This document shows positions 44,571 through 54,200 of a stretch of DNA of 64,000 bases, piece by piece. The translations under genes were made by a program, and so were the position numbers. How positions within the stretch are numbered: position 1 is the stretch's first letter; the number at the start of each line of letters is the position of its first letter. Source of the stretch: Spirosoma pollinicola. GTDB lineage: Bacteria; Bacteroidota; Bacteroidia; Cytophagales; Spirosomataceae. The stretch covers positions 3,387,027 through 3,451,026 of the forward strand of contig NZ_CP025096.1 in NCBI RefSeq assembly GCF_002831565.1, written 5' to 3'. Under the pieces are notes generated by a model. It was not told the origin of the DNA and searched no databases. It was given only the letters and a program-made list of their open reading frames with translations.

Positions 44571-45776
44571 ATGGCCGCTTCAACCTTTCGTTATCAGCTA
44601 CCAAAAAAAGCAATTAAAACGGATTGCCCGAATTGCGGTCCCAAACACCGCAGAACGCTCAGTCGATACATCGACACGCAAACAGGCGAACCACTTCCCG
44701 ATATATATGGGCGCTGCGACCGCGAAAGCAACTGCGGGTATCACCTGAACCCTTATCAGAAAGGGCCTTCGGGGTTGTCATATTACGACGAAGTGAAAGC
44801 GCGTACCAGTATCGGGCCAATTCCTAAACTATGGTTTTCAATAGCCGCCCGCCAGAAGTATAATGGCGACACGAAGCAAAGCATAATTTCCAACCTGATA
44901 CGTGAGGAAAATGCCACACTCGAACAGGCCGAACGGGTGGCCCAGTTCCTGTTCGACAAACCCGAAACTGGGCCGGTTGTGGCCGGATCAGCTCAGCAAA
45001 GCCAGGTATTTACCATTCCTGACGAAGTGCTTCAACAGTCGCTCGGACATTATGAGCGTAATCAGTTTGCCTGGCTGCTGCGTCGTCATTTTGGGGCCGG
45101 TGTTGCCGATAATCTGCTGAAGCGATTCAATATTGGCACATCCGGACGATGGCCGGGAGCGTGCGTTTTCTGGTATATTGATGAACGCCAACGTATTCGC
45201 GGAGGTCAGATCAAGTTATTTGACGACACCTTTCATACAGTCAAATACGTAGTTAAAGATGGCGAAAAACGAACCCGGACAACCTGGGTGCATTCGGCCT
45301 ACGCCTGGCGTTGTGATCGGCAAAACCAACCCTATCCAGACTGGTTAACGGCCTATTTGGATGAGCGGAACGACGTTCAAAAGTCACCCTGTTTGTTTGG
45401 ACTGCCCCAACTCCTTACCGCCCCCGCCGACCAGCCGGTAGCGATTGTAGAGGCTCCCAAAACGGCAGTTATTGGCACACCTTATTTTCCGGGATTTATC
45501 TGGCTGGCAGTGGGTGCCCTGTCGTATCTAAACGCCGAACGGCTGGCTCCGCTGCGGGGGCGAAAAATTGAGCTATTCCCCGATCTGTCGAAGGATGGCA
45601 GTGCATTTGATCGCTGGAATCGGGTTGCCGGTGAACTACTCGCACAAGGATTCAATATTACCGTGTCCACCTATCTGGAAGATAATGCAACCGAAGTCGA
45701 AAAGGCAGCAGGGCTTGATTTGGCTGATTTTTTGCTCGAACAGTGGAAAGAGTATCCACCCGATTGGGGCGAATAA
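44571..45776 (+). CDS. Zinc-ribbon plus Toprim-like protein (DUF6371-type)
   Basis: The 401-residue protein starts with a zinc ribbon (Cys19, Cys22, Cys49, Cys55; CPNC...CDRESNCG). A C-terminal Toprim-like module has VAIVEAPKTAVIGT (acidic residue) and ELFPDLSKDGSAFDRW (acidic pair). The combination resembles primase-like proteins from mobile elements (CHC2-type zinc finger plus Toprim), but the middle part is not a known primase. It has its own promoter and no helicase partner, so it may be a domesticated relic. Confidence 0.65.
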   Translation: MAASTFRYQLPKKAIKTDCPNCGPKHRRTLSRYIDTQTGEPLPDIYGRCDRESNCGYHLNPYQKGPSGLSYYDEVKARTSIGPIPKLWFSIAARQKYNGDTKQSIISNLIREENATLEQAERVAQFLFDKPETGPVVAGSAQQSQVFTIPDEVLQQSLGHYERNQFAWLLRRHFGAGVADNLLKRFNIGTSGRWPGACVFWYIDERQRIRGGQIKLFDDTFHTVKYVVKDGEKRTRTTWVHSAYAWRCDRQNQPYPDWLTAYLDERNDVQKSPCLFGLPQLLTAPADQPVAIVEAPKTAVIGTPYFPGFIWLAVGALSYLNAERLAPLRGRKIELFPDLSKDGSAFDRWNRVAGELLAQGFNITVSTYLEDNATEVEKAAGLDLADFLLEQWKEYPPDWGE

Positions 45777-45849
45777 GTTTCTGATAAAATTGACTGGCGT
45801 GAATTGGTTATTTATATTGACTGCGGCTGCAAAAAAGAAGTACCGGACA

Positions 45850-46515
45850 ATGAGAGGAAGTAAGCTGGATTTATATTTAAGCAAGGGGTATTTTCGGATG
45901 CAGCAGGATGTGTTTACCTGTTTTGCTGTGCTGTTTGAGAATGCTGTTTGCCCTGTTCATTGGTTACGTATCGACCTGGCGAATGTAATTTTCGGCAAAG
46001 AACAAACCCGGCTTTTTCGTATCAACGAAAAATTTTCGGTAGACGTCAAACCATTGGTCATTACGCCGGAAATTGAGGTACTTTATACTACCTACAAGGC
46101 CGGAATAAATTTTGATGCACCGGAGACTGTTGAATCCTGCTTACTGGATGGGGCTACTTTTACCATGTTCGACACCTATGCCGTAGAAGTGAGAGACAAC
46201 AATACCCTGATAGCGGTGGGCGTGTTTGATTCCGGGGCTCAAAGTATTGCCGGTATCATGAATTTTTACGACCCGGCCTACCGAAAACATAGCCTGGGAA
46301 AGTACCTGATGCTCCAGAAAATTAGCTACGCCCGACAGCAACACAAAACCTACTACTACCCCGGCTATCTGGCCAGCAACTACGATAAATTCAACTACAA
46401 GTTATTTGCCTGCGAAACTGCTACCGAAGTATTCGACGCCAACCGCGACCGATGGTATCCTTTTTCGTGGCAAACAGTTAATGTGCTGGCCGCCGAAATA
46501 ATGAATGGACATTAG
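45850..46515 (+). CDS. Arginyl-tRNA-protein transferase-like protein
   Basis: I start at the ATG at 45850 (221 residues); the upstream part of the frame overlaps the previous gene in another frame. The segment GVFDSGAQSIAGIMNFYDPAYRKHS, then LGKYLMLQKISYARQQHKTYYYPGYL, matches the GNAT-like C-terminal domain of ATE/Bpt transferases (N-degron pathway), including the 'YDPxxRxxSLGxY' pattern. The N-terminal Cys-containing domain is partial. It may act in N-end-rule tagging or have drifted in function. Confidence 0.65.
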   Translation: MRGSKLDLYLSKGYFRMQQDVFTCFAVLFENAVCPVHWLRIDLANVIFGKEQTRLFRINEKFSVDVKPLVITPEIEVLYTTYKAGINFDAPETVESCLLDGATFTMFDTYAVEVRDNNTLIAVGVFDSGAQSIAGIMNFYDPAYRKHSLGKYLMLQKISYARQQHKTYYYPGYLASNYDKFNYKLFACETATEVFDANRDRWYPFSWQTVNVLAAEIMNGH

Positions 46516-46605
46516 TAAGGTACAGTACTAACTTTTTCGATCAAAGGTCACAAAAGACTGTTGTATGTTGAAATGGTCTTTGACCGTGGATCGTAAGTGG
46601 GGTAA

Positions 46606-48186
46606 TTATTGACGGGTGCTTAGACTGGAACCTGCGGCATACCATAAACGGGCAAGTGCTTTCTGGTGCTTTGACCGTAAGTCTTCCAGCTTGATCTGGA
46701 AGTCGATCAATGTTGCTTCGCGGCTGTTGACCAGAAAAAGCGAACTTTCTCCTAACTGGAATTTATTCACCTCGGCCCGCACCAGGGTTTGCTGGTTGGC
46801 CGTCGTCTGCTGTTGAGTAACGATCTGCTGCGCTAACATGGCCAGTTCATTCCAGGCACGCTGGACCGTCGTGAGAATATCACGGCCAGTTTGCTGACGC
46901 TCAAGGCCTATCTGCTGGTTCTGAATTTGTATCTGACGAAGTTTTCCGCGCTCTGCCCGTAAGAACAAAGGGAAGGCCAGATCTATGCCAATCTTATGGT
47001 TGTCGGGTTGAAAGCTGTATGTATTGGTTGCATCATAAGCGGCAGATGCCAGTGGTCCCCGGCTGAGTAAACTGGCTTCCACCTTTACCTTGGGTAACAG
47101 CAACGCCCTTCTGTACCGTTCCTCCAGCGTTAACTGCTGTTGTTTGAATGCTAATTTGACCAAATCGGGGTGTTGCTTGAACGCCTGACTGAGCAGTTCG
47201 TCGTACTGTGCCGGGCTCACCAGGTTAACATAAGCGGCTTGTGGAAAAACGATCGGGGGTAAGTCGACTGGCTCAGGAGACGATCCATTTTGACTGCGCC
47301 ACAAGAACGTTGTCAGATTTAGTTGGGTATTCTGTAGGTCGACTAATGCCTGCTGTACCTGCACCTGCCGATTCTGAACGGTAATCAGCGCTTCGGTCGT
47401 ATCAATAGGGGCCTCGTCGCCAATCAACACTCGTTGGCGAATGGCCAGAAAACGAGCCTGGGACAGCTCGTACCCGCGTTGTGTCCAGCGGTATTGCTGA
47501 TGAGCCAGATACCAGTTCCAATATCCCTGAGCGGCTTCATATAACGTTTTGTTAATCAACGAAAGTCGGTCGGCGTCGGCCAGATTAATGGCTAGCTGAG
47601 CCTGCCGTAATGTATTACGACGTGCATCGATAAGCAGCCCCTGGGTGATGGGTACGCTCAGCCCCACGGCTACCAGTCCGGTAGGAGGGACGTTGTTTTC
47701 GGGATTCAGGTACTCGCCGGTATTGCGATCATAGGTCATTTTTACGTCCAGACCACCTGGCAGTATTGGCACCAGAAGGCCCGACTGCCATTTATCGTAG
47801 TAAAGCGTATTTCCGAAGTTCTTCCGATTGTAGGTCGAAAACAAGTTGGGGTCGAAAGCACCCCGCGCCAGCTGCACCATGGCCTGGGCCTCCTGACTCA
47901 ACAGGGCTGCCTGTTTAACAAGGGGGTGATGCTGTAAAATAACCTGGTAAAAGGCGTCAGCGGTAAACACCTTCTCCGAATCAACCGGGGTTAGGGCAAA
48001 TGCTGCGGACGGTGCTTTTCCGGTCGATGTTTCCATCGTATTTATGGCCGTACGCGATAAAACGGCGGAGGGCAGAGGTGCCGGATAAGCAACAGGGGGC
48101 TGGATGGGACGTGTCTGGCCTACGGCTCGTGTTGTCCCGACCCAGAGGACCCAAAGCCCGGCGAGGAGGAAAACGTATGGCTTCAT
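46606..48186 (-). CDS. TolC family outer-membrane efflux protein
   Basis: A 526-residue protein with signal peptide and long coiled-coil repeats typical of TolC-type channels (RQAQLAINLADADRLSL, ALVDLQNTQLNLTTF). It forms the outer-membrane duct for a type I-like exporter. Its start overlaps the stop of the HlyD-type gene by 4 bases, and it is the last gene of the three-gene export operon. Confidence 0.88.
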   Translation of the reverse strand: MKPYVFLLAGLWVLWVGTTRAVGQTRPIQPPVAYPAPLPSAVLSRTAINTMETSTGKAPSAAFALTPVDSEKVFTADAFYQVILQHHPLVKQAALLSQEAQAMVQLARGAFDPNLFSTYNRKNFGNTLYYDKWQSGLLVPILPGGLDVKMTYDRNTGEYLNPENNVPPTGLVAVGLSVPITQGLLIDARRNTLRQAQLAINLADADRLSLINKTLYEAAQGYWNWYLAHQQYRWTQRGYELSQARFLAIRQRVLIGDEAPIDTTEALITVQNRQVQVQQALVDLQNTQLNLTTFLWRSQNGSSPEPVDLPPIVFPQAAYVNLVSPAQYDELLSQAFKQHPDLVKLAFKQQQLTLEERYRRALLLPKVKVEASLLSRGPLASAAYDATNTYSFQPDNHKIGIDLAFPLFLRAERGKLRQIQIQNQQIGLERQQTGRDILTTVQRAWNELAMLAQQIVTQQQTTANQQTLVRAEVNKFQLGESSLFLVNSREATLIDFQIKLEDLRSKHQKALARLWYAAGSSLSTRQ

Positions 48187-49535
48187 AGGGGTTTGGCCTT
48201 TTCAGGTTCTTCTTTGAGTGTGGGTGGAAATCCATTGAGCTGTCGCCACAGTTCGTACCAGATGGGTACATCGTCGAGCATAACCCAGCCAACCACACCC
48301 GATCCCATGCGTAGTTGTGCGGGCCAGGGCTGATCGCCGGGTAGTGTTGCGGGTCTGACCAATAACCGATACATACCGTTGGTGCTGTTAACGACATCTA
48401 TAACATCGACCCGACCGCCGAAGGTCCCGACCGCGACCGCTGGCCAACCCGAAAACTGGATCGCGGGCCAGCCATCAAATTGCAGCCGAACCATGCGCCC
48501 CTGTTGAATCAGGGGTACATCCATAGCCCGAACGTATAATTCAATGGCAATTGTCGGGTTGGCGGGTTGCAGGGTGGCAATGGATTCTCCTTCCTTGATC
48601 GTTTCGCCAATACCGGCTTTGAGGGATCGGACGATGTACCCCTGTTGGGGTGCCCGAATAACATACATACCCCGTCGGACATCGACATTGCTGATCTTGT
48701 TGCGCATCATCGCGATCTCGTTCGCGGCACTGGCTTTGCTGGACACGGCCGAACTTCGGTCCGACATTGTTTTAGCTATTTCCTGCTCATATTTGGCCTG
48801 AATGATCTGCAAGTCAAGCCGGGCATTGGCTAGTTTCTGACGGGTTACGTCCAGCTTGTTTTCCTGCGTAACAACCTTTGCATACTCTGACTGGATGGTA
48901 AGCCGCCGAGATTCCAGATCGGTTAACGAAAACAGCCCGTCCTGAAACCCCTTCTCGTATCGTTCGAGTCGGGAAACTGCAATCTGGTAGTTCCGGCGAA
49001 TGGCAATCAGATCGGCGCTGTCAATACGCACCTCCAGCTGGCTTTGCCGAACGCGGTTTCTGGCAGTGGCAAGGTCTACCCTGACGCCTGTGCCTATGGC
49101 CAGGAGCTGACCATCCAATGCTTTGATCTTGGCTTCCGTTGCCAGTTTAGTCCCTTGCTTGGCTTCTAATTGTTCGTTGAGCCGTTGCGGAAGATTAGGG
49201 TCGAAATACTCGTCTTTTATCTCGGAAATAATGAGCAGCGTATCGCCTTTCCGGACGAATTGTCCTTCCCTAACCGACCACTTTTCAATTCGACCAGCAA
49301 TGGCGTTCTGAAGAGATTGAGGCCTATCCTGTGGTGTCAGTGCTGTTACACTACCGGTACCGCTAATATTTTGGCGCCAGGGCAGGAACATTACAATAAT
49401 TGTCAGGATCAGAAAAAACAGCATCCAGCGGCCTAGTCGGCGACTGCTTCGGGGATGAGGCAGTTTCTCAATCGTTTTCAGCGGATGGTCCGCCACGTTC
49501 TCAGCGTCAATGGATTGGTTGGATATATTAAGCAT
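48183..49535 (-). CDS. HlyD family membrane-fusion protein
   Basis: A 450-residue adaptor with one membrane helix (~36-53, MLFFLILTIIVMFLPWR) and the periplasmic lipoyl and coiled-coil halves: IEKWSVREGQFVRKGDTLL at the start and VIRAPQQGYIVRSLKAGIGETIKEG at the return. It links an inner-membrane exporter to the TolC-type channel. It overlaps the neighbouring ABC gene by 8 bases and the TolC gene by 4, implying coupled translation. Confidence 0.88.
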   Translation of the reverse strand: MLNISNQSIDAENVADHPLKTIEKLPHPRSSRRLGRWMLFFLILTIIVMFLPWRQNISGTGSVTALTPQDRPQSLQNAIAGRIEKWSVREGQFVRKGDTLLIISEIKDEYFDPNLPQRLNEQLEAKQGTKLATEAKIKALDGQLLAIGTGVRVDLATARNRVRQSQLEVRIDSADLIAIRRNYQIAVSRLERYEKGFQDGLFSLTDLESRRLTIQSEYAKVVTQENKLDVTRQKLANARLDLQIIQAKYEQEIAKTMSDRSSAVSSKASAANEIAMMRNKISNVDVRRGMYVIRAPQQGYIVRSLKAGIGETIKEGESIATLQPANPTIAIELYVRAMDVPLIQQGRMVRLQFDGWPAIQFSGWPAVAVGTFGGRVDVIDVVNSTNGMYRLLVRPATLPGDQPWPAQLRMGSGVVGWVMLDDVPIWYELWRQLNGFPPTLKEEPEKAKPL

Positions 49536-50532
49536 GAGTGGGCGTGTCGGTTTCTAAGGGCAAATCTGTGATAGCACCAATTTTTTCAACCCCGGCCAGC
49601 ATATCGAAGACTGTATCGATGCTTGAGGTTAACTTTTCAACAGCTCCGGTAATGAGTACGATAACGAGTTCTGAGGCAACGAACTGGCCCAGCGATAGTT
49701 GTCGGCTAACGACGAGTGAGGTGCCCAAAATGAGCAGGCCGCCCGTAACCAGCGTTCTATACGCAACTGAGCTATAAAAAAAGCGCTTCAGGACCTTGAA
49801 ATGGTCGTTTCGATGGTCGATGTAGTAGGCCAACCGTTGATCAATCTGGCGGATAGGGGTCGTGCTGCTATCCGGAGGGCGCTGCCCGGTAACCTCCAAT
49901 GAATAGTTTTCGAGCCAGTCGACCACCTTGTATTTATCACTGGATTCTTTGATACTGGTTCGGGTGCCTTCTGGTCCGAACAGGCGAATAATACCATAAA
50001 TAGCCAGCAAGGTGATTAGACCAAAACCCAGAAAAACAGGATGATAAAACGAGAGCAGTATGATGCCGAAGATAATCTGGATACCAGCTGCCGGAACGTC
50101 GATCAGCACTTTAGACATACCTTTCTGAAGCGTGACCACGTCGAAAAAGCGGTTCATCAGCTCGGGTGGGTAATAGGCATTGAGGGCCTCCGGCTGAATG
50201 CGGGGTAGTCGATGTGTAACTTCGAAAGCAGCTTTGGCAAATAGCCGTTGCTGGAGAATCTCCACCAGTGTGTACTGCACAATGGTGAGAATGCCTCCCA
50301 CCAGTACCCCAACTATGACCAGCCCGATCATTACGTAAATAGAGCTAAAAAGCATACCGCTGGCTACCAGATTAAACACCGCCTGGATTCCCAGCGGTAA
50401 TGTCAGGCCAATCAACCCTGTGATGATAGCGAATAAGAGTATATAAATTATATCTTTTCGTTCGGTGCCCAGTAGTCTCATTAACCGCTGCAAAGACGAC
50501 GGAGGAGGCTGCACTTGCGAAATAACCGACAT
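49528..50532 (-). CDS. ABC exporter membrane domain without ATPase domain
   Basis: The 334-residue protein is the transmembrane part of a type I-type ABC exporter: six membrane helices (IIYILLFAIITGLIGLTLPL, IYVMIGLVIVGVLVGG and so on) and the linker VEKIGAITDLPLE at the end. It stops exactly where a nucleotide-binding domain would start; no Walker A, LSGGQ or Walker B is present, and no ATPase gene is nearby. The 8-base overlap with the HlyD gene suggests the short form is the stable gene, not a fresh truncation. Energy source unknown. Confidence 0.8.
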   Translation of the reverse strand: MSVISQVQPPPSSLQRLMRLLGTERKDIIYILLFAIITGLIGLTLPLGIQAVFNLVASGMLFSSIYVMIGLVIVGVLVGGILTIVQYTLVEILQQRLFAKAAFEVTHRLPRIQPEALNAYYPPELMNRFFDVVTLQKGMSKVLIDVPAAGIQIIFGIILLSFYHPVFLGFGLITLLAIYGIIRLFGPEGTRTSIKESSDKYKVVDWLENYSLEVTGQRPPDSSTTPIRQIDQRLAYYIDHRNDHFKVLKRFFYSSVAYRTLVTGGLLILGTSLVVSRQLSLGQFVASELVIVLITGAVEKLTSSIDTVFDMLAGVEKIGAITDLPLETDTPTHA

Positions 50533-50897
50533 GATGATGGAGTAATGTTGAGATTAAAAAGACATTAAAAGCCTTTATGTAATAACGGCTTAAGTACTTT
50601 TAGGTTCAGACGGTATCTTTTGTACTTAACTCATAACTACCGCAGTGTCCTTTATATTCGTAGGATAAAATCGAGTATTTATAAAATATTATTCATTTTT
50701 TACTGGTAAAGTCTTAATACTGCCACGAAAAGTCTAGTATTATACATAGGCATTTATTTTGTAAACTTTTCTGTCTGCATCCTTCATTTGGTGCGAAAAG
50801 GAGCCAGCAGAAAAGATAATAACCTCTAAAAAGAGAAATTCAGACTATCTGGATGAATCAAGACAGCCTGAATTTATTTATAACCGCACAAGTATAT
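50533..50897. other. 365-bp gap without gene
   Basis: The gap lies between the end of the 50898 gene and the start of the export operon. It has AT-rich low-complexity sequence and short inverted words ttaagtac (50590-50597) and gtacttaa (50622-50629), possibly regulatory. I see no ORF of note and no RNA gene. The operon promoter is probably here but I cannot place it. Confidence 0.4.
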
Positions 50898-51932
50898 CTA
50901 GTGCCGGATAGGACGATCCAGCGTATTTGCTTCGTCTTTCGACGCTGTTCCCAGTTTAGCACCATAGCCAGCAGCCACTACGCCAATCAGGAGGCCGAAG
51001 AAGCCAAAGATAGCGGCCTTCGACGCAGCCGACGCGGCTGCATCAGCTGTATGACGGGCCTGTATTTCGGTTTCCTTTTTCGCCTGCTCGAATTTGACAG
51101 CTGCCTGTTTGTAGGTGTTGATCCAGTTGTCGACGATTTGCTCGGATTCAGCCTGGCTTTTCCCGGTCCGTTTCATAACAACATTCACGGCATCCTCCCG
51201 ATCCACACTATTAACTGTAGACTGACCCTGTTTAAATAAGCGCTTGAACAATCCACTGACCAGGTCATCGGTGGCCTGAGGATCTGTTACAGCCCGGTTG
51301 ACGGCTAATTTGCTTTCCTGACCTGCCTGATCGGCCTTGCGTTCCAGTGTGTTGGGGTTTAACTTTGGATCGCCCGTTTGCCGTAAAAGTTTGTTTGCTT
51401 CCTCTTTGAGGTCAGTCAAATCCAGGTTCCCTAAATCAATTCCATTCTCTTTTAGCTGACCTTGAACGGCATTTCCGATGCCCGGCGCAGCGGCCGCAAC
51501 CGCAGACCCTGCCGTGCTTACAAGACTACCTACTAAACGACCTGCTCCACCAATGAGACTGCCCAGGGTCGTTGTTAGAAAATATATAGTGACCAACGTG
51601 GCCAGACACCAGGTCAACACACCGTGAATAATTCCATCAAAAAGCCGGGGTGCACTAGCCAGCCGACCGGCTATCCATCCGCCCATTAGCAAAGAAAGCA
51701 GACTGCTTATGATATACCAGACTGCGCTTCCCGTTCCCAGTCCAGCGGCCGGGTTCTGTTCCGCTACGGGGTCGACAGTACTTAAGCCAATGCCCAAACC
51801 CAACAGGGTGAACAGCATTTGGGCTACGATGGTGACAAGGACGCCGGCGAATATGGCACTCCAGGAAATGCGTTTCATAAAGCTGCCTGGATTTACTGAG
51901 TGAGCTGGATTCGTTGAGTAAGTAGATTGCAT
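50898..51932 (-). CDS. Hypothetical membrane protein with glycine-rich helices
   Basis: The 344-residue protein has four or more membrane helices (SAIFAGVLVTIVAQMLFTLL, WYIISSLLSLLMGGWIAGRL, VLTWCLATLVTIYFLTTTLG near the start; FGFFGLLIGVVAAGYGAKLG at the end) around a polar central domain rich in Lys/Gln/Glu (QESKLAVNRAVTDPQ, ~200-310). I recall this kind of protein as an uncharacterised membrane family. It precedes a YtxH gene with the same strand direction; both may be stress-induced, which is inference. Confidence 0.65.
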   Translation of the reverse strand: MQSTYSTNPAHSVNPGSFMKRISWSAIFAGVLVTIVAQMLFTLLGLGIGLSTVDPVAEQNPAAGLGTGSAVWYIISSLLSLLMGGWIAGRLASAPRLFDGIIHGVLTWCLATLVTIYFLTTTLGSLIGGAGRLVGSLVSTAGSAVAAAAPGIGNAVQGQLKENGIDLGNLDLTDLKEEANKLLRQTGDPKLNPNTLERKADQAGQESKLAVNRAVTDPQATDDLVSGLFKRLFKQGQSTVNSVDREDAVNVVMKRTGKSQAESEQIVDNWINTYKQAAVKFEQAKKETEIQARHTADAAASAASKAAIFGFFGLLIGVVAAGYGAKLGTASKDEANTLDRPIRH

Positions 51933-52091
51933 ACGATTTGGGATGTTAGTTGACTAATTCTGTAAATTGATTGACCAGGTATTGTCCGGCCGATGTTAAT
52001 CGATTTGAAAAAGCGAACCCCCGACTCGCAAGGAACCGGGGATTCTTTCCTTAACGTTGAGTAAATAGTAATTATCGTTCAGGCGGTTTGC

Positions 52092-52460
52092 CTATGTCAG
52101 TGCATTTTTTGCCTTATCGATTCCCGATTTAGCATCCTCGGCAAATTGTTTTGCCTTGTCCTGAGCTTTATTTGACAAGGTTTCCAGCTCGTCCTCAGCT
52201 TTGCTGGTAGTGATTCCTACATTGGTCTTGATGTGCTCAATAGCTTCTCTGGCCTGATCCTTCGTTTTATCCCATTGGTTCTTAACCTCTTTGGTTTGAT
52301 CCGTTACTGCGCCTGCAATCTGGCTTCGGGTTTCTTTGCCAGAACGCGGGGCAAACAGAAAGCCTGCTGCCAGACCAGCAACAAGACCTGTTAGCAGACC
52401 TGATAAATAACGCTGGTCGGTGAGATAATCCTGGGGTTGTTTTCGTATTGTGAATCTCAT
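52092..52460 (-). CDS. YtxH domain protein
   Basis: A 122-residue protein with a single membrane helix (LSGLLTGLVAGLAAGFLFAP) followed by RSGKETRSQI, the YtxH signature, and a long amphipathic helical tail (TKDQAREAIEHIKTNVGI). YtxH proteins are small general-stress membrane proteins. No neighbour on the same strand is close enough to be certain of an operon. Confidence 0.85.
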   Translation of the reverse strand: MRFTIRKQPQDYLTDQRYLSGLLTGLVAGLAAGFLFAPRSGKETRSQIAGAVTDQTKEVKNQWDKTKDQAREAIEHIKTNVGITTSKAEDELETLSNKAQDKAKQFAEDAKSGIDKAKNALT

Positions 52461-52952
52461 AGTATGTATGATTTAATAAACTTAGTACGATTTATTTATG
52501 ATCGTGTTTCGGCTGGTATGGAAAAAACCGTACCACATTACTCATATTTCAGTAGGTTACTGAAACTAAGTAGTTTACGTATTTTTACACAATTAGTAAG
52601 TATATATAGTTGGGTAATTTTACTCGCAATACGGGGAAATATGACCCTATAGGTCTATCTGATAGACTATTAAATAAACTGTGTCTGGTTAGTGTGCTAG
52701 TATAAAAGATAGCTTTCAACTAGATACTTATACCAATAAACCCCTGAACCAGTCGATCCAGGGGTTTATTGGTATAAAAAGCGTCAGGAAAATGCTGGCC
52801 TTTGAGGAGAATTTAATTTTTTGATATGTCGGGCAGTTGGCTTTGATTCCTTAGGGGAGGTTTCGGGTATTTCTGACAAAATCCAACTGAATTTAGTTCA
52901 AGGTTTCTTCCGTCATATACGCTACTTAATCGGGAAAAAGTATGTGCAACGA
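52461..52952. other. 492-bp gap with one strong hairpin
   Basis: The gap between YtxH and the sugar dehydrogenase gene holds the hairpin described separately and otherwise AT-rich sequence. No ORF or RNA gene is convincing. The promoter of the YtxH gene probably lies near 52461-52600. Confidence 0.45.
52729..52776. terminator. 18-bp perfect hairpin (tataccaataaacccctg)
   Basis: tataccaataaacccctg and its exact complement, with a 12-base loop. It lies 177 bases downstream of the sugar dehydrogenase stop on the minus strand and has an A-run next to it, so it can act as a terminator. Confidence 0.75.
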
Positions 52953-54200
52953 TCACTTTTTGGCAATACGATATAGTCTGCCCTGATCGGTGATGGCGTA
53001 TAAAGCCCCGTCATTTCCCTGCGTAACATCCCGAAAACGCTGTTGCTCACCCGACATCAGCCGTTCTTCGCCCACTACTTTGTTATTCTCAATAACGAGT
53101 CGAACAATGTGCATACCACTCAATGCGCCAACAAACAGGTTATTTTTCCATTCGGGCATGGCATCGCTGTTGTAAAAGGTCATGCCGCTGGGCGATACTA
53201 CCGGGTCCCAATAATACACAGGCTGCTCTAATCCTTCCTTTTGCTGAATAGCCTGGCCTACCTTTTGTCCACTGTATTCAATGCCGTAGGTAATGGTTGG
53301 CCAGCCATAGTTTTTGCCGGGTTGAATCCGGTTGATTTCATCGCCCCCGCGTGGGCCAAACTCACTCTCCCAAATATCGCCCGTAACTGGATTGACCGCC
53401 AAACCCTGCACGTTGCGGTGGCCATATGAATACAACTCCGGGCGGGCACCAGCCTGGTTGGCAAAGGGATTCCCGGATGCGGGCTGACCATCTTTTGTGA
53501 TTCGAATAACTTTACCCAGTCCAGAGTTAAGCGATTGAGCCTGCGGGCGAGTCACTAGATCGGAGCGTTCGCCGGTGCTGATAATCAGATTCCCGTCCTG
53601 ACCAACCAACACACGACCGCCGTAGTGCAGCGTACCCTTATAAGCGGGCGTGGCGCGGTAGATGACCGTTGGATTCTCTATTTTCGTCTCATCGGCCGAT
53701 AGTTTTCCTTTGGCAACGGCTGTCAGATTCCCATCTGGCCGGGGTTCCGAAAATACCCAGTAGACCAGGCGGTTGGTCGCAAAATCCGGATCGACCCGAA
53801 CGCCCAGCAAACCGCCCTGTCCCGACGAATTAACAGTTGGCAGGCCCGTAATTGGGATGCTAACCTGACCGGCTGGCGTCACCAGCCGCATAGTACCCTC
53901 CCGTTCAGTAATGAGTAGCCGCCCATCGGGCAAACTTGTTATGCCCCAGGGACTTTTGAGCGCTTCGGTCATCACTTTACCCTCATATGGGGTGGTCGTT
54001 TTGACGCTGGTAATGCGGGTTTGCCCCGCAAAGGCTGGTTTATAAGTCGAGTTAGGGGCATTGGTTTCGACTGGTGCAGTTGCCCCACTGGTCGATGCTG
54101 TTTGCTGATTAGCAGCATTCTGACCACAGGCTGTTAACGCACTAACAGTTAAATAAGCCAATACATAGGGTGATAGGGAACTCATTTTCTTCATTTTCAT
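52953..54200 (-). CDS. PQQ-dependent sugar dehydrogenase (GSDH family) lipoprotein
   Basis: With the ATG at 54200 the 415-residue product has a lipoprotein signal (MKMKKMSSLSPYVLAYLTVSALTAC; lipobox LTAC). It carries a six-bladed propeller typical of soluble glucose/sorbosone dehydrogenases: LKSPWGITSLPDGRLLITER, LHYGGRVLVGQDGNLIIST and YGHRNVQGLAVNPVTGDIW. The family uses PQQ to oxidise aldose sugars in the periplasm. No PQQ synthesis genes are here. It may act with the nearby Gfo/Idh/MocA oxidoreductase. Confidence 0.88.
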   Translation of the reverse strand: MKMKKMSSLSPYVLAYLTVSALTACGQNAANQQTASTSGATAPVETNAPNSTYKPAFAGQTRITSVKTTTPYEGKVMTEALKSPWGITSLPDGRLLITEREGTMRLVTPAGQVSIPITGLPTVNSSGQGGLLGVRVDPDFATNRLVYWVFSEPRPDGNLTAVAKGKLSADETKIENPTVIYRATPAYKGTLHYGGRVLVGQDGNLIISTGERSDLVTRPQAQSLNSGLGKVIRITKDGQPASGNPFANQAGARPELYSYGHRNVQGLAVNPVTGDIWESEFGPRGGDEINRIQPGKNYGWPTITYGIEYSGQKVGQAIQQKEGLEQPVYYWDPVVSPSGMTFYNSDAMPEWKNNLFVGALSGMHIVRLVIENNKVVGEERLMSGEQQRFRDVTQGNDGALYAITDQGRLYRIAKK

